A stretch of 64,000 bases of DNA from the NCBI GenBank assembly GCA_019426215.1, contig CM033391.1, forward strand, positions 9,102,708 to 9,166,707, read 5' to 3'. The notes under the pieces were generated by a model, which ran no database searches, was not told where the DNA came from, and was given only the letters and a program-made list of their open reading frames with translations. The stretch's first letter is position 1, and every line of letters starts with the position of its first letter. Made by a program: the position numbers and the translations under genes. The stretch comes from Buddleja alternifolia (lineage: Eukaryota; Streptophyta; Magnoliopsida; Lamiales; Scrophulariaceae). This document shows, one piece after another, positions 12,369 to 23,495 of this stretch.

Positions 12369-12921
12369 CTCTTTTTTTTTTTGAAGAAAACTCGGTCTTA
12401 TATATCATTCAATCGAAAGTTTACAACGCTTGGAACAATATAATTCATATCGACTCAAACGATGTAGTAAGAACATCTGAAACACCAACTATCAAGTTTC
12501 TTGAAGATAACATATCTTAAGAACTCACAAACGAACACAAGAAAATTCTTGTGCAACTCCTATTCAAGGAGAGATGAAACTCTCATTCGAGAGAGAAAAC
12601 AAACTCTCATACGAGAGAAAAGATAAATACTAAACAAAAAGATCTAAAACGATATATAAAAACTTATGTATCACCCGTCTTCATCTCGTCAAATCTGTCT
12701 CTGTCTCGTTAGATCTATATCCGTCTCGTCAGATTTGAAGATGTGATGTACAACTTGAAGAAGGGTGCTCCGATCCAACCAGCCGACGATGGTGGTAACA
12801 GTGGTGAAGTGGATGATTGCTTCACCAAGCCATCGTCGGCGGAGGAAAATAGAAGAATAAAAAAGGCTAAGGTTTAGAGAGAGAGAGGATATAATTTTGA
12901 TATTTTGAGAATTGTATTGTT
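12369..12921 (-). mobile_element. Probable retroposed insert with poly-A tail (minus strand)
   Basis: The segment is flanked by the 12-bp direct repeat TTGGAAAGTTTT (12357-12368 and 12922-12933) and has a run of T at its left end, that is a poly-A tail on the minus strand. Together these suggest LINE-mediated retroposition into the CACTA element. The minus-strand open frame at 12689-12943 shows no known domain, and the segment has imperfect repeats of AGATCTGACGAGAC and CTCTCATTCGAGAGAG. It may be a SINE-like element or a processed transcript; I cannot name it. Confidence 0.4.
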
Positions 12922-13404
12922 TTGGAAAGTTTTTTCTACTCATGCCAAGTTAAAGAGTAAATGTCATATCTAAATGTATACACAAGTTAGTAAGTCATCT
13001 TTTAGATGTATAGATACTAAGATAAAGTGCTTTTGATGTTATAGTAAGTCATCTTGTAATATAAATCCTTATCTATTAGTACCTATGCTACCAACACCAA
13101 TTCTTCATGCTTAGACTCATAACTTTTGAAGTCAGGCTAACCAAAAGTTATTTACTTATTTATTTTTTCTTTTTGTTGATTTTGTGATGGGTTTATCAAG
13201 ATAAGCTACCTTGCATCCTCCTCAATGCATAGCAGGTAATCTCATATCTTCATATCTTTATAGGTACAATCAAGCTTCTTGTAACTTTAAGTCTTTGTGC
13301 TTCTTGTATTATTTAATTAAACTAAAGATTTTAGGTTGCTTTTCATCTCTAAAGCTTTCAGTTTGACTTAATACCTAGATTTTGGAGTCGAGGAATTATA
13401 TATA

Positions 13405-14600
13405 ATGGATAAGAGTTGGATTCATAAGCCAAGGTATACTTTTTGACTTTTGACTTTGACTGTAGGTAGAAAATGGATAAGAGTTGGATTCACTTACCAA
13501 GGTATATTTGCTTACTTTATTCTTTATTAAAACTTTTATATTTTTGAAGAATTCTAATTCTTTTGGTGTTTGACATGAATTTATTAGGAATACATCAGCG
13601 TATGAGGAAGGTGTGATAAGTTTTCTTGATTGTGCATTCAATAAGTTTTCTTGATTATGCATTCAATAATTTGTTCGTTTACTTTTAGTTTGAGAAGTTA
13701 GAGCAAGCAAGTAGTGGATCAATGAGTGAAGAGTTGAAGCGTTTGGCTCGGGGGCCAAAAGATATGACTAAAAGGCTAAAAGGGTTTGTTATGAATGGAG
13801 TCAAATTCCATACAAAAGCTTATGAGCTAAATAGAAAAACTCAAACTAGTGGAGTCATGGTTAACGCTAGAACTTTAAGTTATTCGTCTTCTAAGGACAA
13901 GAATCCTATTGAAGGAGTAGTTACATACTATGGTGTCTTGACTGACATAGTGGAGTTGGATTATTATGAAAATCATAAAGTTATATTGTTTAGGTGCTAT
14001 TGGGTAGATACTGATAAAGGAATGAAGGAAGATGAACACGGATTCAAACTTGTGAACTTTTCTCGGTTGTTTCATTCGGGGGACCAACTTTCTGATGATC
14101 CTTTTGTGCTTGGTTCTCAGGCTTAGCAAGCATTTTATGTTCAGGATCCTTTAGATATGGGATGACATGTTGTTAGTAAAGCGCACTTGAGAGACTTCTA
14201 TAATATGCTTAGACATGAATTATTTTTGCGTTGTTTTTACAACATCGAGGAAAGTAGGCAGGCGGAGAACTTGAGGAACTCAACAATGGCGGATAGGTCA
14301 GTTACCTTACTTACTGTTTTCAGTATTAATTTAATTACATTATTATTTTAATAATGTAAACTAAAGCAAGAATTTAAGACTTAGGACCACATGATTAATT
14401 AAACATTTTTTTGTTGAATTTACAGGATAGATGAAGATATCGAATTTAAGAATGAACACGCAGTAGATAATCCGGAAGCTATCACTGCTATGGTTGATAT
14501 GTACGTAACTGTTGCTCTTTTTCTTTTGTCATATTTTTCCTAGTATATACAACTGAAATCTGCTCTCTTTCTCTTGTCAGGTTATAGATGAAGCTAATGG
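13405..14600 (+). pseudogene. Relic of CACTA transposase gene (transposase-associated + DUF4216 segments)
   Basis: A start MDKSWIH-PR occurs at 13473 (and in a duplicate at 13405). It splices at 13501/13588 into NTSAYEEGVISFLDCAF, matching the N-terminal transposase-associated domain of En/Spm-type proteins. The frame at 13722-14126 then reads SEELKRLARGP, VMNGVKFHTK, TQTSGVMV and YYGVLTDIVELDY, the pattern of DUF4216. Downstream QAFYVQDPLDMG and HVVSKAHLRDFYN continue the domain but are separated by stop codons (near 14124 and 14162). The long central transposase domain of an active element is missing. A 68-bp tandem duplication doubles the start region, and a smaller one near 13616-13670 repeats the sequence encoding FLDCAF. 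Confidence 0.7.
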
Positions 14601-14665
14601 ATGATCATATTCTTGAATAGTTGTAAACAATGTATAATCACACTTTTAGTGTGAATTTAGTACTT

Positions 14666-15494
14666 GAGAAAATAGCAGATACCCCCCCCCCCCCAAAACT
14701 ATGAGGTGATGTGCGCTTTGCCCCCCAAACTATTAAAAATTGCACTCAACACCCTAAACTATCATATATGTGCACTTTGCCCCCTCGGTCAGCTTCGGGC
14801 AGCACACAGGGGGCAAAGTGCTACAAACTGCATAGGTGAGGGGGCAAAGTGCACATTACCTCATAGGTTGGGGGGGTATCTGCTATTTTCTTTTCTTTTT
14901 TAAATTCAAATATTTTTAATATTGACTTAACCCCCCTCGGTCAACTTCGGGAAATTTTTTACCCATTCATCGTTCAATTTAAATCATGCATATTGAGATT
15001 TATTTGGATTTTTCTTGAAATACTATTTCTAGGTTTGAAATAAATAATTTTCAAATATGAAAATAAGAAAAATAAAAATAAAACATGAAAATAAATAAGA
15101 AAACAATGAAAAGAAGTATAAATTCAAATATTCATAATTTTCTAAAAACAAAAAAGACAATTCAAAAATCCGGAAACATGAAAATAAATAAAAAAATGAA
15201 AAAACGTATAAAAATAAAAAAATTAGTAAAAATTTTAAAAAATAAAAAAATCTGGTGATGTGCGTTTTGCCCCCTCACCTATGAGGTGATGTGCGTTTTG
15301 CCCCCCTCACCTATGCGATTTGTCCCGTCACCTATGCGATTTGTAGCACTTTGCCCCCTGAGTGCTGCCCGAAGCTGACCGAGGGGGCAAAGTGCACATA
15401 TATGATAGTTTATGGTGTTGACTGCAACTTTTAATAGTTTAGGGGGCAAAGTGCACATCACCTAATAGTTTGGGGCAATATCTGTTATTTTCTC
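14666..15494. mobile_element. Mutator-like MITE nested in the CACTA element, 829 bp
   Basis: The ends are GAGAAAAT and ATTTTCTC, with long inverted arms of about 230 bp that share CAAACTATTA, ATCATATATGTGCACTTT and CCCCTCGGTCAGCTTCGG. A perfect 9-bp target duplication TTAGTACTT flanks it (14657-14665, 15495-15503). The centre (about 14900-15250) is A-rich filler. No protein is encoded. The frames at 14706 (+) and 15279 (-) are mirror images from the two arms and not genes. Confidence 0.85.
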
Positions 15495-15965
15495 TTAGTA
15501 CTTTGTATAATAGAGGTACATAGTTTGTAAGAGTATTCTTTTCGAAAAGGGATGTTTTCATTGATGGAAATGAATTAAATTTTGTAGCTTGTTTCTTAAT
15601 CAATGTATTTGAGGTTCTCGTTCATGAAAATAAAGAGAAATTGTTATTTGGTCTGTTATAGGAGGGAAGAATTGCACTGGTCTCCTTTTGACTCTTTAGA
15701 GGCATTTGTCAATTGAATGCCTTGTTTAGGATAAGCTACTGGGGCCGAATTTGACTTACAACTCCCAAAAGTGAGCTACGGAGGCACTTAAAACAACTCC
15801 TAAAGACTGAAAAGTGCCTCCGTAGCTAGTCTACGGAGGCATTTTGTAAAAGTGCCCTAAAACCTTTCGCGACCGCGGCTACGGGGGCTAATTTAAGTAT
15901 GTGCCTCCGTTGGTTTTAGAGGCACAAAAAAAATGCCCCCGTAACCTTGAATTCTTGTAGTGAAT

Positions 15966-16707
15966 CCTAATGCATGCTTTTAACTAAAACTTATAATATG
16001 GATTTTTTTATTGAATGTGTATTAAATCTTCATGAATTATTATCAATCGGTAATTATCTGTATATAATAAAATACAACCTTTCAGACATTTTAAGTAAGC
16101 GTACATGTGGATAATTTAATTGAACTCAGTTGTGACACATAAGTAATTATATAATTTTTTCAACTGAATGTGGATAAATATAGTTATCAATCTTTATCCG
16201 AAATAAACAATTTTAAAAATTCCAAATAAGCTTGCCAGTATAATTCATATTCAAATAAAAGATAACTTTTCTATATCCGTCTAACTTATACTCTTATATT
16301 AAAAGTTATTAGTCATTCTTTTATTCTTTAATAGCTATTTAATGAAATTCATTTATCATGAATTATTATTTTAAAATAAATAACAAGATTTAATACTCAT
16401 ACAAATAAATTTTCCAATGATAACAAACAAAATTGAGTCAATTTTTCATTAGTAATAATTGCCTCCTGTATTATTTTTTAATATTTATTTCATTAATAGT
16501 GCTTTATTATTTTTACAACTAAGTATATGATTTAATATTCATATAAAGAAATTATTCGATGATAATCATTTAAATTGAATCATTTTTTAAAAAAACTTCT
16601 AGATTACAAATAAATTATGTAATGATATATATATGTTTGTTTGTTTTTTTTTTTTATATATTTAGACTCTCGTTCCACGGCACGAGGTTATATCTAGTTA
16701 ATAATAA
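15966..16707. other. Intergenic, no gene seen
   Basis: Very AT-rich spacer between the CACTA element and the duplicated block upstream of the ADT gene. Nothing recognisable. Confidence 0.5.
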
Positions 16708-17062
16708 TTAACAATATAGTAAGTAGTAGCTACTAAGAAAGTATACAAATTTTTTTTTACCGTAGTGGGTGTAAAACCAAAACCTGGACTAGCTTTGGGC
16801 CCATTTTCGCGTGGAGAGGTAGACCTCATTGTTTATTGCGTGAAATTTCAGAATAAAGTCAGGGGAACAAACTGTATAAATTAGAAGTTACTTCATGAGT
16901 TTTGATATAAGATTGAGTAACACTATATAGTATATACCACCGGATAATCTTTTGCCATTTTTATCACTAACCTTGATATAATATGATATTTATTAAAGTA
17001 ACTATGAATCATGAAAATTGAATCAAACATATTTATTAGGTTCATTTCTTACCAAATTAAAA

Positions 17063-17099
<37 letters not shown>

Positions 17100-17600
17100 A
17101 CCTTGAGATGTAGTATGACGTTACTAATAATTAGTAAAAAATTAACAATATAGTAAATAGTAACTCCTAAGAAAGTATAGAAAGATACTTACTTTAGTGG
17201 GTGTAGAACCAAAACCTCTAATAACTTCGATCTCATTTTTGCGTGGAGAGGTAGTCCTCATTGAGTATTGCGTAAAATTTTAAAATAAAATCGGGCGAAC
17301 AACCTATATAAATTAAAAGTTACTTCACGAGTTTTATATATTTTAAAATAAAATCGGGCGAACAACCTATATAAATTAAAAGTTACTTCACGAGTTTTGA
17401 TATAAAATTGAGCAACACTATATACCACCAAATAATCTTTTGCCATTTTATCATTAACCTTGATATAAGAAGATATTTATTATTGTAAATATGTATTATA
17501 AAATTCCAATCAAACACATATATATTACATTGATTTCTTACCAAATTAAAAAAAGTTAACTTTGAGATGTAGTATGACATTAAGTCATTACCAATAATAA
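16708..17600. repeat. Two-copy tandem duplication upstream of the ADT gene
   Basis: Unit 1 runs about 16708-17140 and unit 2 about 17141-17600. Both begin ATTAACAATATAGTAA and share AAGAAAGTATA, TAGTGGGTGTA, GCGTGGAGAGGTAG, AAAGTTACTTCA or its variant, and CTTGAGATGTAGTATGAC. The copies are clearly diverged. Unit 1 has a TA microsatellite (about 17067-17096). Unit 2 has its own second-level duplication at 17278-17399. The block ends about 200 bp before the ADT start codon, so it may lie in or next to the promoter. Confidence 0.8.
17278..17399. repeat. 64-bp tandem duplication within unit 2
   Basis: The segment from TTTTAAAATAAAATCGGG through ACTTCACGAGTTTT is repeated almost exactly with a spacing of 64 bp (17278 and 17342). 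The near identity shows it is younger than the larger duplication around it. It produces a repetitive minus-strand open frame that is not a gene. Confidence 0.85.
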
Positions 17601-17801
17601 TATTACATTACAACAAAATGTGATAAAAGATCCGAGGCGCGTCAGTGCGTCAAGACCTTATTAATAAAATATTTCCAAATCGTCATTTAGTAAAATTTTC
17701 CCAAAAAATACGGTTGTCCGGCATGAAATTATCAGACCCTATTCTCACCTTCAAACCTCCCGCTAATATCTCCCATTTTTCATCTCAATGCAACCTCATC
17801 A

Positions 17802-20800
17802 ATGGAGGCCACCACTTCCCGATCCCCAATCACGCCACTCCATTCCCAAATCAAGAACACTAATCTGAACCCCTTCTTCACCCTCAAACTCCTTAAACGA
17901 CGCCGTAAAATCCCTCTCCACGCCCGCTGTAGTAGTAGTAGCAGCAGCAGTGGCAAAAGTAATAATCAGAAAACCGACGCAATTGAGCTACAAAAACTCA
18001 TTGAAGACTATCCTTACGAGTTTAATTCCAAGGATTCTCCATCTTCACTTCCGCGTATACAATTTTGTTTTTGTTAAATGGATTGGGATTTCAATTTTCT
18101 AGGTTTAAGGTGATTGATTAAGTTTTTTTTTAATTGAAATTCTTGATTTATTTCAGGGCCTCTGACGTCTGCGCAACTTTCTAATTTGACCTCAGAAGGT
18201 TCTCGTCTTCGTGTTGCATATCAGGTTTTAACTTTTGTGCTCTGAAAATAATTGGTTTTGTATTATTATGCTATTAAATGCACAAGCGTTGAGGATGTAA
18301 TGTGCGATGTCTAAATGTCGTGCCATATGATTCTGCTGTTGCGTTTGAATTAAATGGTGCATATTCCGTAGTAGACGAATGCGTGTGTTTTCTGATATAA
18401 GTCGAATGTTTTGAAAGGGGGTTCGAGGTGCGTACAGTGAGTCTGCAGCGGAGAAGGCGTACCCGAATTGCGAAGCAGTTCCCTGTGAACAATTTGACAC
18501 GGCTTTTGAAGTGAGTAATCTGATGCTTCTGTTCACCTGATAAATTAATTGTATTATTAGCAATCTTCTCTTATGTAGTTGAACAGTGAACTTTATATTG
18601 TTACCAAGCTTTATTTTCTGCATAGGAGTCTATGCGTATCAATGATGGATGTGATGAATGATGAAAATTTAATTCTGTTTGTATCATTTGTTTTAGCATA
18701 CGTAGGGACAACGTATGTTAGTGAAGCTTTCTCAATCGGTTAAATATTGCTATTATGGGTTGAAATTATGCTATGTTGCTGTTGATCTCATTCAAATGTA
18801 GCAATATTCTTTCGAATCTGGCTTGATATACTTCTTTCCTTATTTAATGCTGGTAATCTCATTTAAATGTTGCCAGATCCTTTCCGATCTGGCTTGATGT
18901 ACTTTTCTCATTATGAAATACTCTAGTCGTCCTTCATAATTGTGGGTCATTTCTGATTTGCAAGTATATTAGACATTATGGATGACACACTCTAAGCATT
19001 TAACCAAAGGATGCAAAGAAAATATCTCCCTCCCTACTAACATATTTAAGAACGTCCCCATAAAATGTTTGGAATAAAATTTGAAAACTTCATTTCATGT
19101 CACGTAGCATGTGATGAACGTAATAAATGGCATACTTTTTGAGTCATTTTGTAAACTCGATATTCTTGGAGGCGGATTTTTGGGAATTCTTTGACACTGA
19201 TAAGTTTGTGGTTTGGTTGACCCTATATATTATTTGGCTTGTAGTGCGTGTTGCAGTTGTTCAGAATAAAGTTATATTCTTTGAGTGTTGTACTTGGTTG
19301 GCCCTGTTGTCTTCCACTACCGTTTTATCTCTCTTCCTTCTCTTTAAGTGATTATAATCCAATTATCTCAATATCTCTTCCTCATTCACAATTAAAGATG
19401 AGGTTGATGCAATTTCTTTATTAGGTGGGGATCTCTTAGATTCTATCTTTACTTGATTTAATGTTAAAGTTTCTAACAAGTTTCTTTCGCGTACTTTTGA
19501 ATGACAATTTAGGATTAATTGAATATATTACTTTTGAATAGTTTAGTCTGGATGATTCGCATTTCGGAAGTATTGTTTCCACTTGATTGAATGTCAATGA
19601 CATATGAAACTATCACACAAGCTATGTGAAATATTCTAGTACGTGACTGTTCTATAATCTTAATTGGTTCCTTTTGTTGGTCATTGTTATGGGGACAATT
19701 TTAAGTTCTTATTCTAAGCTGGCATTTACGTTATTATACTTCTATAAAAGACGTAGTGGCGTTCTATGCATTGATAGCTGGAAGAAGGGTATAAGATTTC
19801 GATGAGTTCAACTGGACACATGTCTGAGGTCTCGGTGGCTCTTGATTTACCTCTTTCACAATCCCCTTTTTGGGTCATCCAGAGTCGAATTCCTTAAAAA
19901 GGACTGCTAAAATCCAATACTTTGCTAATGCCACATGACTTTGTAAAAGAAAACTGTAGCATTATTGGGATATACCCACTTTTAGAGAGGGAGCATTAAT
20001 AGTGGGCATCTAGCTGAAATGGTAGCAACCAAGTGGTGGATAGATGGAGTAGTAAATTTTGTACTTTGGTAGCCTGTTTTGCACAGTAATTTAAAAGGTC
20101 AATATTTTGGTCAATCGAACTAGTAACTCCCTTTTTCACTTTTCAATCTCGTCTAGCAGTATTTATACTCACATTATTGTTTTTTCGGCATCATTTTGAG
20201 AAAGAGAAGTACTCATTATAGACATGTCATCTCAAATTGATAGATATGGAGGAGCATTTGCGTCACCTCTCTGTCTTTTATTAAATCTTGTTTTCATGGT
20301 TTGCAGGCTGTTGAAAAGTGGCTTGTTGATAGAGCGGTTTTGCCTATTGAAAATTCTTTGGGTGGGAGCATTCACAGGAATTATGACCTTCTACTTCGAC
20401 ACAGATTGCATATTGTTGGAGAAGTTAAACTAGCAATCAGACATTGCTTACTGGCTAACCATGGCGTCGAGGTTAAAGATCTTAATAGGGTCCTTAGCCA
20501 TCCACAGGTACCTTAAAACTAATAAAACTAATCCATTTATCTCCAAGACATGCAGATCACAATCTTTAGCTTCTGATGCTTCAGGCTCTTGCACAGTGTG
20601 AGAACACATTAACTAAATTAGGACTGGTTAGAGAAGCTGTGGATGATACTGCTGGTGCAGCAAAGGTAGTTAATTTTTTTAGTTAACATCAGTTTCTTGC
20701 CTAGTGCAGTTTCAGGTCTAATGGTGTATCATAAAATAGTCCGATCTTCTAAAACTCTAGTTCTATTGATTTTGGATCCACCATCGAGTTTCTTGGACAA

Positions 20801-22446
20801 TTTCAAGTTTCAATGAATTTCAAATCTTTTGACACTCATTTTGAGCTATTTGAATAATCATGTTGGATTTCATATACACCTATTGAAATCATTTGATATT
20901 TTTCCTCCAAAAGCAATCTAAAGAAATTCGAAAACAATATCGTAAAGTCTTGGCTAAGAGTTCAAGGCACAATCTTGTGTCATGAGATTCAATACAGATG
21001 CCAAAATGATTTTTAAACATGTTAATGCTATTTTTGGTAAGAATTGGGTTCACTTTACTATTTACCTTACGCTTCTCTTTTTTATTACTGTAGCATGTTG
21101 CTTTCCATAAACTCATGGATGCTGGTGCAGTTGCTAGCATGACCGCTGCTAAGATATATGGTTTGAATATACTTGCTCAGGACATACAGGTTGGTCTATG
21201 GATTTTCTGGATATCTTTTTGGCATATATTCAGGATTCCCACAAATGAATTTTGAGAAATTGAACATTTGATCACTCATCTACCTTTTCTTCCCAGGATG
21301 ATTCCGATAATGTCACTCGATTCCTTATGCTGGATAGGGAACCTATTATACCAGGCATTGATAAACCCTTCAAGGTTAGTGCTCCTAGATATGCAACTAT
21401 TGTTGATTCATGAAATCAAAGTTAATTTCCCAACAAGTTGGCTCCATGCATGTAATCATTCGTTCTATTGATCATATCAGACGAGTATAGTCTTCTCACT
21501 TGATGAAGGTCCTGGGATGCTTTTTAAAGCACTTGCTGTATTTGCTATGAGGAATATCAACCTCACCAAGGTGAATTTATCTTCCACCTCCACATTGAGT
21601 TGTCTTTGTTAGTTCTTGTGCATGGATGAACTAAAACTTCTCTTTTTCTGTTGGTGTAGATCGAAAGCCGTCCACTTCAGAAGCAAGCGTTGCCAACACC
21701 TGATGATAATGCACCTGGCTTTCCTAAGTAACTGCAACAAATTTCCATCTTTTAGTAGATTAAGCTTTGTAGAAATTCAGTATATATTCACATGTATATC
21801 TAAGCACATTATATTACTTTATTCTGTGTGCCGGGGGAGCTTGATTTTCAATTACATGTCATGCTGTCTAGCCATCATTTATTTTTTAAAAGTTTAAAGG
21901 TGGCTTTGGCAAAGTGTCCGAATTGATTGTAAAATGTAGATTCATCGGGAGGTATGATGTGAAAGTTAGTTGCAAGTTTGGGTTCAATTGCGAGGATCAC
22001 ATTTTTATATTCTAGCAGTAGAAGTTTCACATTAGAATAAATCAATCCTTTATTGAAGATTTTATCTTACGAATAAGCATCCGTGTCGCCAATGCTATTG
22101 TGGCTGCCAAACTCTTTCTAAAATTGCAGTCGACATTCTATTGTGATTCTCAACTATTCAAACACTTTTGCTACTAAAATTTCCTACATATGTATGTCTA
22201 ATCAGATTTCACATCATTGCACAGATACTTCCCATATCTCTTCTATGTTGATTTTGAAGCATCCATGGCGGATGAAAGAGCTCAAAATGCCCTTGGTCAT
22301 CTAAAGGTACACTTTTTTCCATATTAAGTTACTTAGTGAAGTAGTTATCCTTATGGCATGAGATAACAATAGTACATTCTTGGCAGGAGTTTGCAACTTT
22401 TATGAGGGTGCTTGGGAGCTACCCTGCAGACAACGGCCTTCCATGA
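17802..22446 (+). CDS. ADT: Arogenate/prephenate dehydratase, chloroplast (11 exons, 389 aa)
   Basis: Enzyme of phenylalanine synthesis that dehydrates and decarboxylates arogenate (some family members also prephenate) in plastids. Exons: 17802-18054, 18157-18224, 18418-18510, 20307-20507, 20585-20665, 21094-21189, 21297-21374, 21481-21570, 21660-21727, 22225-22306, 22387-22446; all junctions are GT-AG and phases join. Residues 1 to about 100 are Ser/Arg/Lys-rich with few acids at the start, as in a transit peptide. The catalytic domain starts at [14 protein letters not shown] (about 103) and includes the [15 protein letters not shown] stretch and the TRF motif (271-273). The ACT domain (about 291-389) has GPGMLFKAL and ESRP (322-325), the allosteric phenylalanine site. 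Length and sequence match the intron-containing Arabidopsis ADT1/ADT2 group. ATG 17802 is the only start in frame with the transit peptide. No broken codon is seen, so the gene is probably functional. Confidence 0.93.
18785..18915. repeat. ~65-bp imperfect tandem duplication in ADT intron 3
   Basis: TCTCATTCAAATGTAGCAATATT...TCTGGCTTGATATACTT is followed directly by a diverged copy, TCTCATTTAAATGTTGCCAGATC...TCTGGCTTGATGTACTT. It lies in the 1.8-kb intron 3 (18511-20306), which otherwise shows nothing recognisable. Confidence 0.65.
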
Positions 22447-23021
22447 GTAACTTTGAATCCTTGTAAGTTGCTATATTGAAGCTAATATAGACAAAATATG
22501 TGGGCTTTGCTATTCTATTGGTAGTTTTGTGATTTTTGACATGTTTACATAGGTAGATGTACAGTTCACTTCTTAGCTTTACTAATATAGTTTTGAAGTA
22601 CAAAATCAGGATTGAGGACTATATGTGATTGCTTATCTGAGGAACTATTTGTTACAAGCATCATAAGAAAAAGAATGCTTAGGCTGTCAAACATAATTGC
22701 TAATCTAAACTCTTACTAATAAGTAACATGACATAATTTAATTTGCAATTTTACTTCTAGTATAACAAAAAAGGTGGTTAACCCATGTTTACTCGGGTCG
22801 AAATTGGTGTGGCAAGATTAGGTTCGAATTTGCAAGGATGATTAGAACATATTTTTTTGTTGTAAAATTTTTGTCCATCACTCTGCAACTGTTTGATTTA
22901 GCGTAAAAGTTTAAAGATAGTTGAACTGGTTATGTTCACAGATAGCTCTACTTGTAGGTGATAATTTCAGAAGTGGGGGGCATAAATGATTTATATGGAA
23001 AATGACATTCAAGTTGACTAA
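22447..23021 (+). other. ADT downstream region, possible 3' UTR and 3' UTR intron
   Basis: The ADT stop codon TGA (22444-22446) is directly followed by GTAACT, which could serve as a donor. A possible acceptor GTGCAG ends at 23580, so the last exon could end at the stop codon and continue as a non-coding exon. This cannot be settled from sequence alone. No other gene is seen here. Confidence 0.3.
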
Positions 23022-23492
23022 GGCTTTGTTTGTTTATGTTTTTGAGTTAGAATTTTGAAAATTTCTTGGGAAATGCGTACTATGGAAATTCGTGTGAAAA
23101 TGATGTGATTTGGGTTGTGTTTGTTTATGTTTTATAAAAATGGTTGAAATTTGTAAAATATGTCAAATCAATAATGAAAGGTTGATGTATGATGTGTTAA
23201 AAAAAATTTGAGTTAGGTATTTATATAATGATTATGTGAATAAAGAAATAATAAAATATAAATTTAAAATTGTAAAGTATGAAAAGGAAAGAGAGATAAT
23301 GGTTGGAGTAAATGATTTTGATTGATGATTGTATGAAATGATAGATATAGTGATTGATAGGTAGTTATATAGGAGATTGAAAAAGTAGAGTTGAAAAAAG
23401 GTGAATTTAGATGAAAATAGTTTGTGTTATGGTTTTTTAGGATTTTGTGATCCAAGTGAAAATGGAATTTGAAAACATAAACAAACAAGCCC
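23022..23492. mobile_element. Tourist-like (PIF/Harbinger) MITE, 471 bp
   Basis: Ends GGCTTTGTTTGTTTATGTTTT and GGGCTTGTTTGTTTATGTTTT (inverted) with the target duplication TAA at 23019-23021 and 23493-23495. The 3-bp TAA/TTA duplication is characteristic of PIF/Harbinger elements. The interior is AT-rich without a transposase; the minus-strand frame 23264-23488 is low-complexity. Confidence 0.75.
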
Positions 23493-23495
23493 TAA

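Larger units (their letters stand above)
10979..15962 (+). mobile_element. CACTA (En/Spm-type) DNA transposon, 4984 bp
   Basis: It starts CACTACAACAA and ends TTCTTGTAGTG, the inverse of CACTACAAGAA. A 3-bp target duplication AAT flanks it (10976-10978, 15963-15965), diagnostic of CACTA elements. Subterminal regions carry repeats of the motif TACGGAGGCA and variants (for example near 11034, 11113, 15775, 15831, 15875), the expected transposase-binding arrays. Inside is a shortened gene with an N-terminal transposase-associated segment and a DUF4216 segment, but no TNP2-like catalytic region, so the copy is defective. A Mutator-like MITE and a probable retroposon lie inside it. Confidence 0.85.

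Noticed and set aside
13722..14126. A free-standing 134-residue host gene
   Set aside because: The text matches the DUF4216 part of CACTA transposases and lies between CACTA ends, with stops in the continuation.
17645..17863. Open frame overlapping the ADT start, with a second ATG at 17723
   Set aside because: It is out of frame with the ADT coding sequence and stops at 17863; the frame from 17802 gives the transit peptide and joins the conserved exons.
18228..18623. 131-codon minus-strand frame over ADT exon 3
   Set aside because: Shadow of the ADT exon and introns on the other strand; no recognisable protein.
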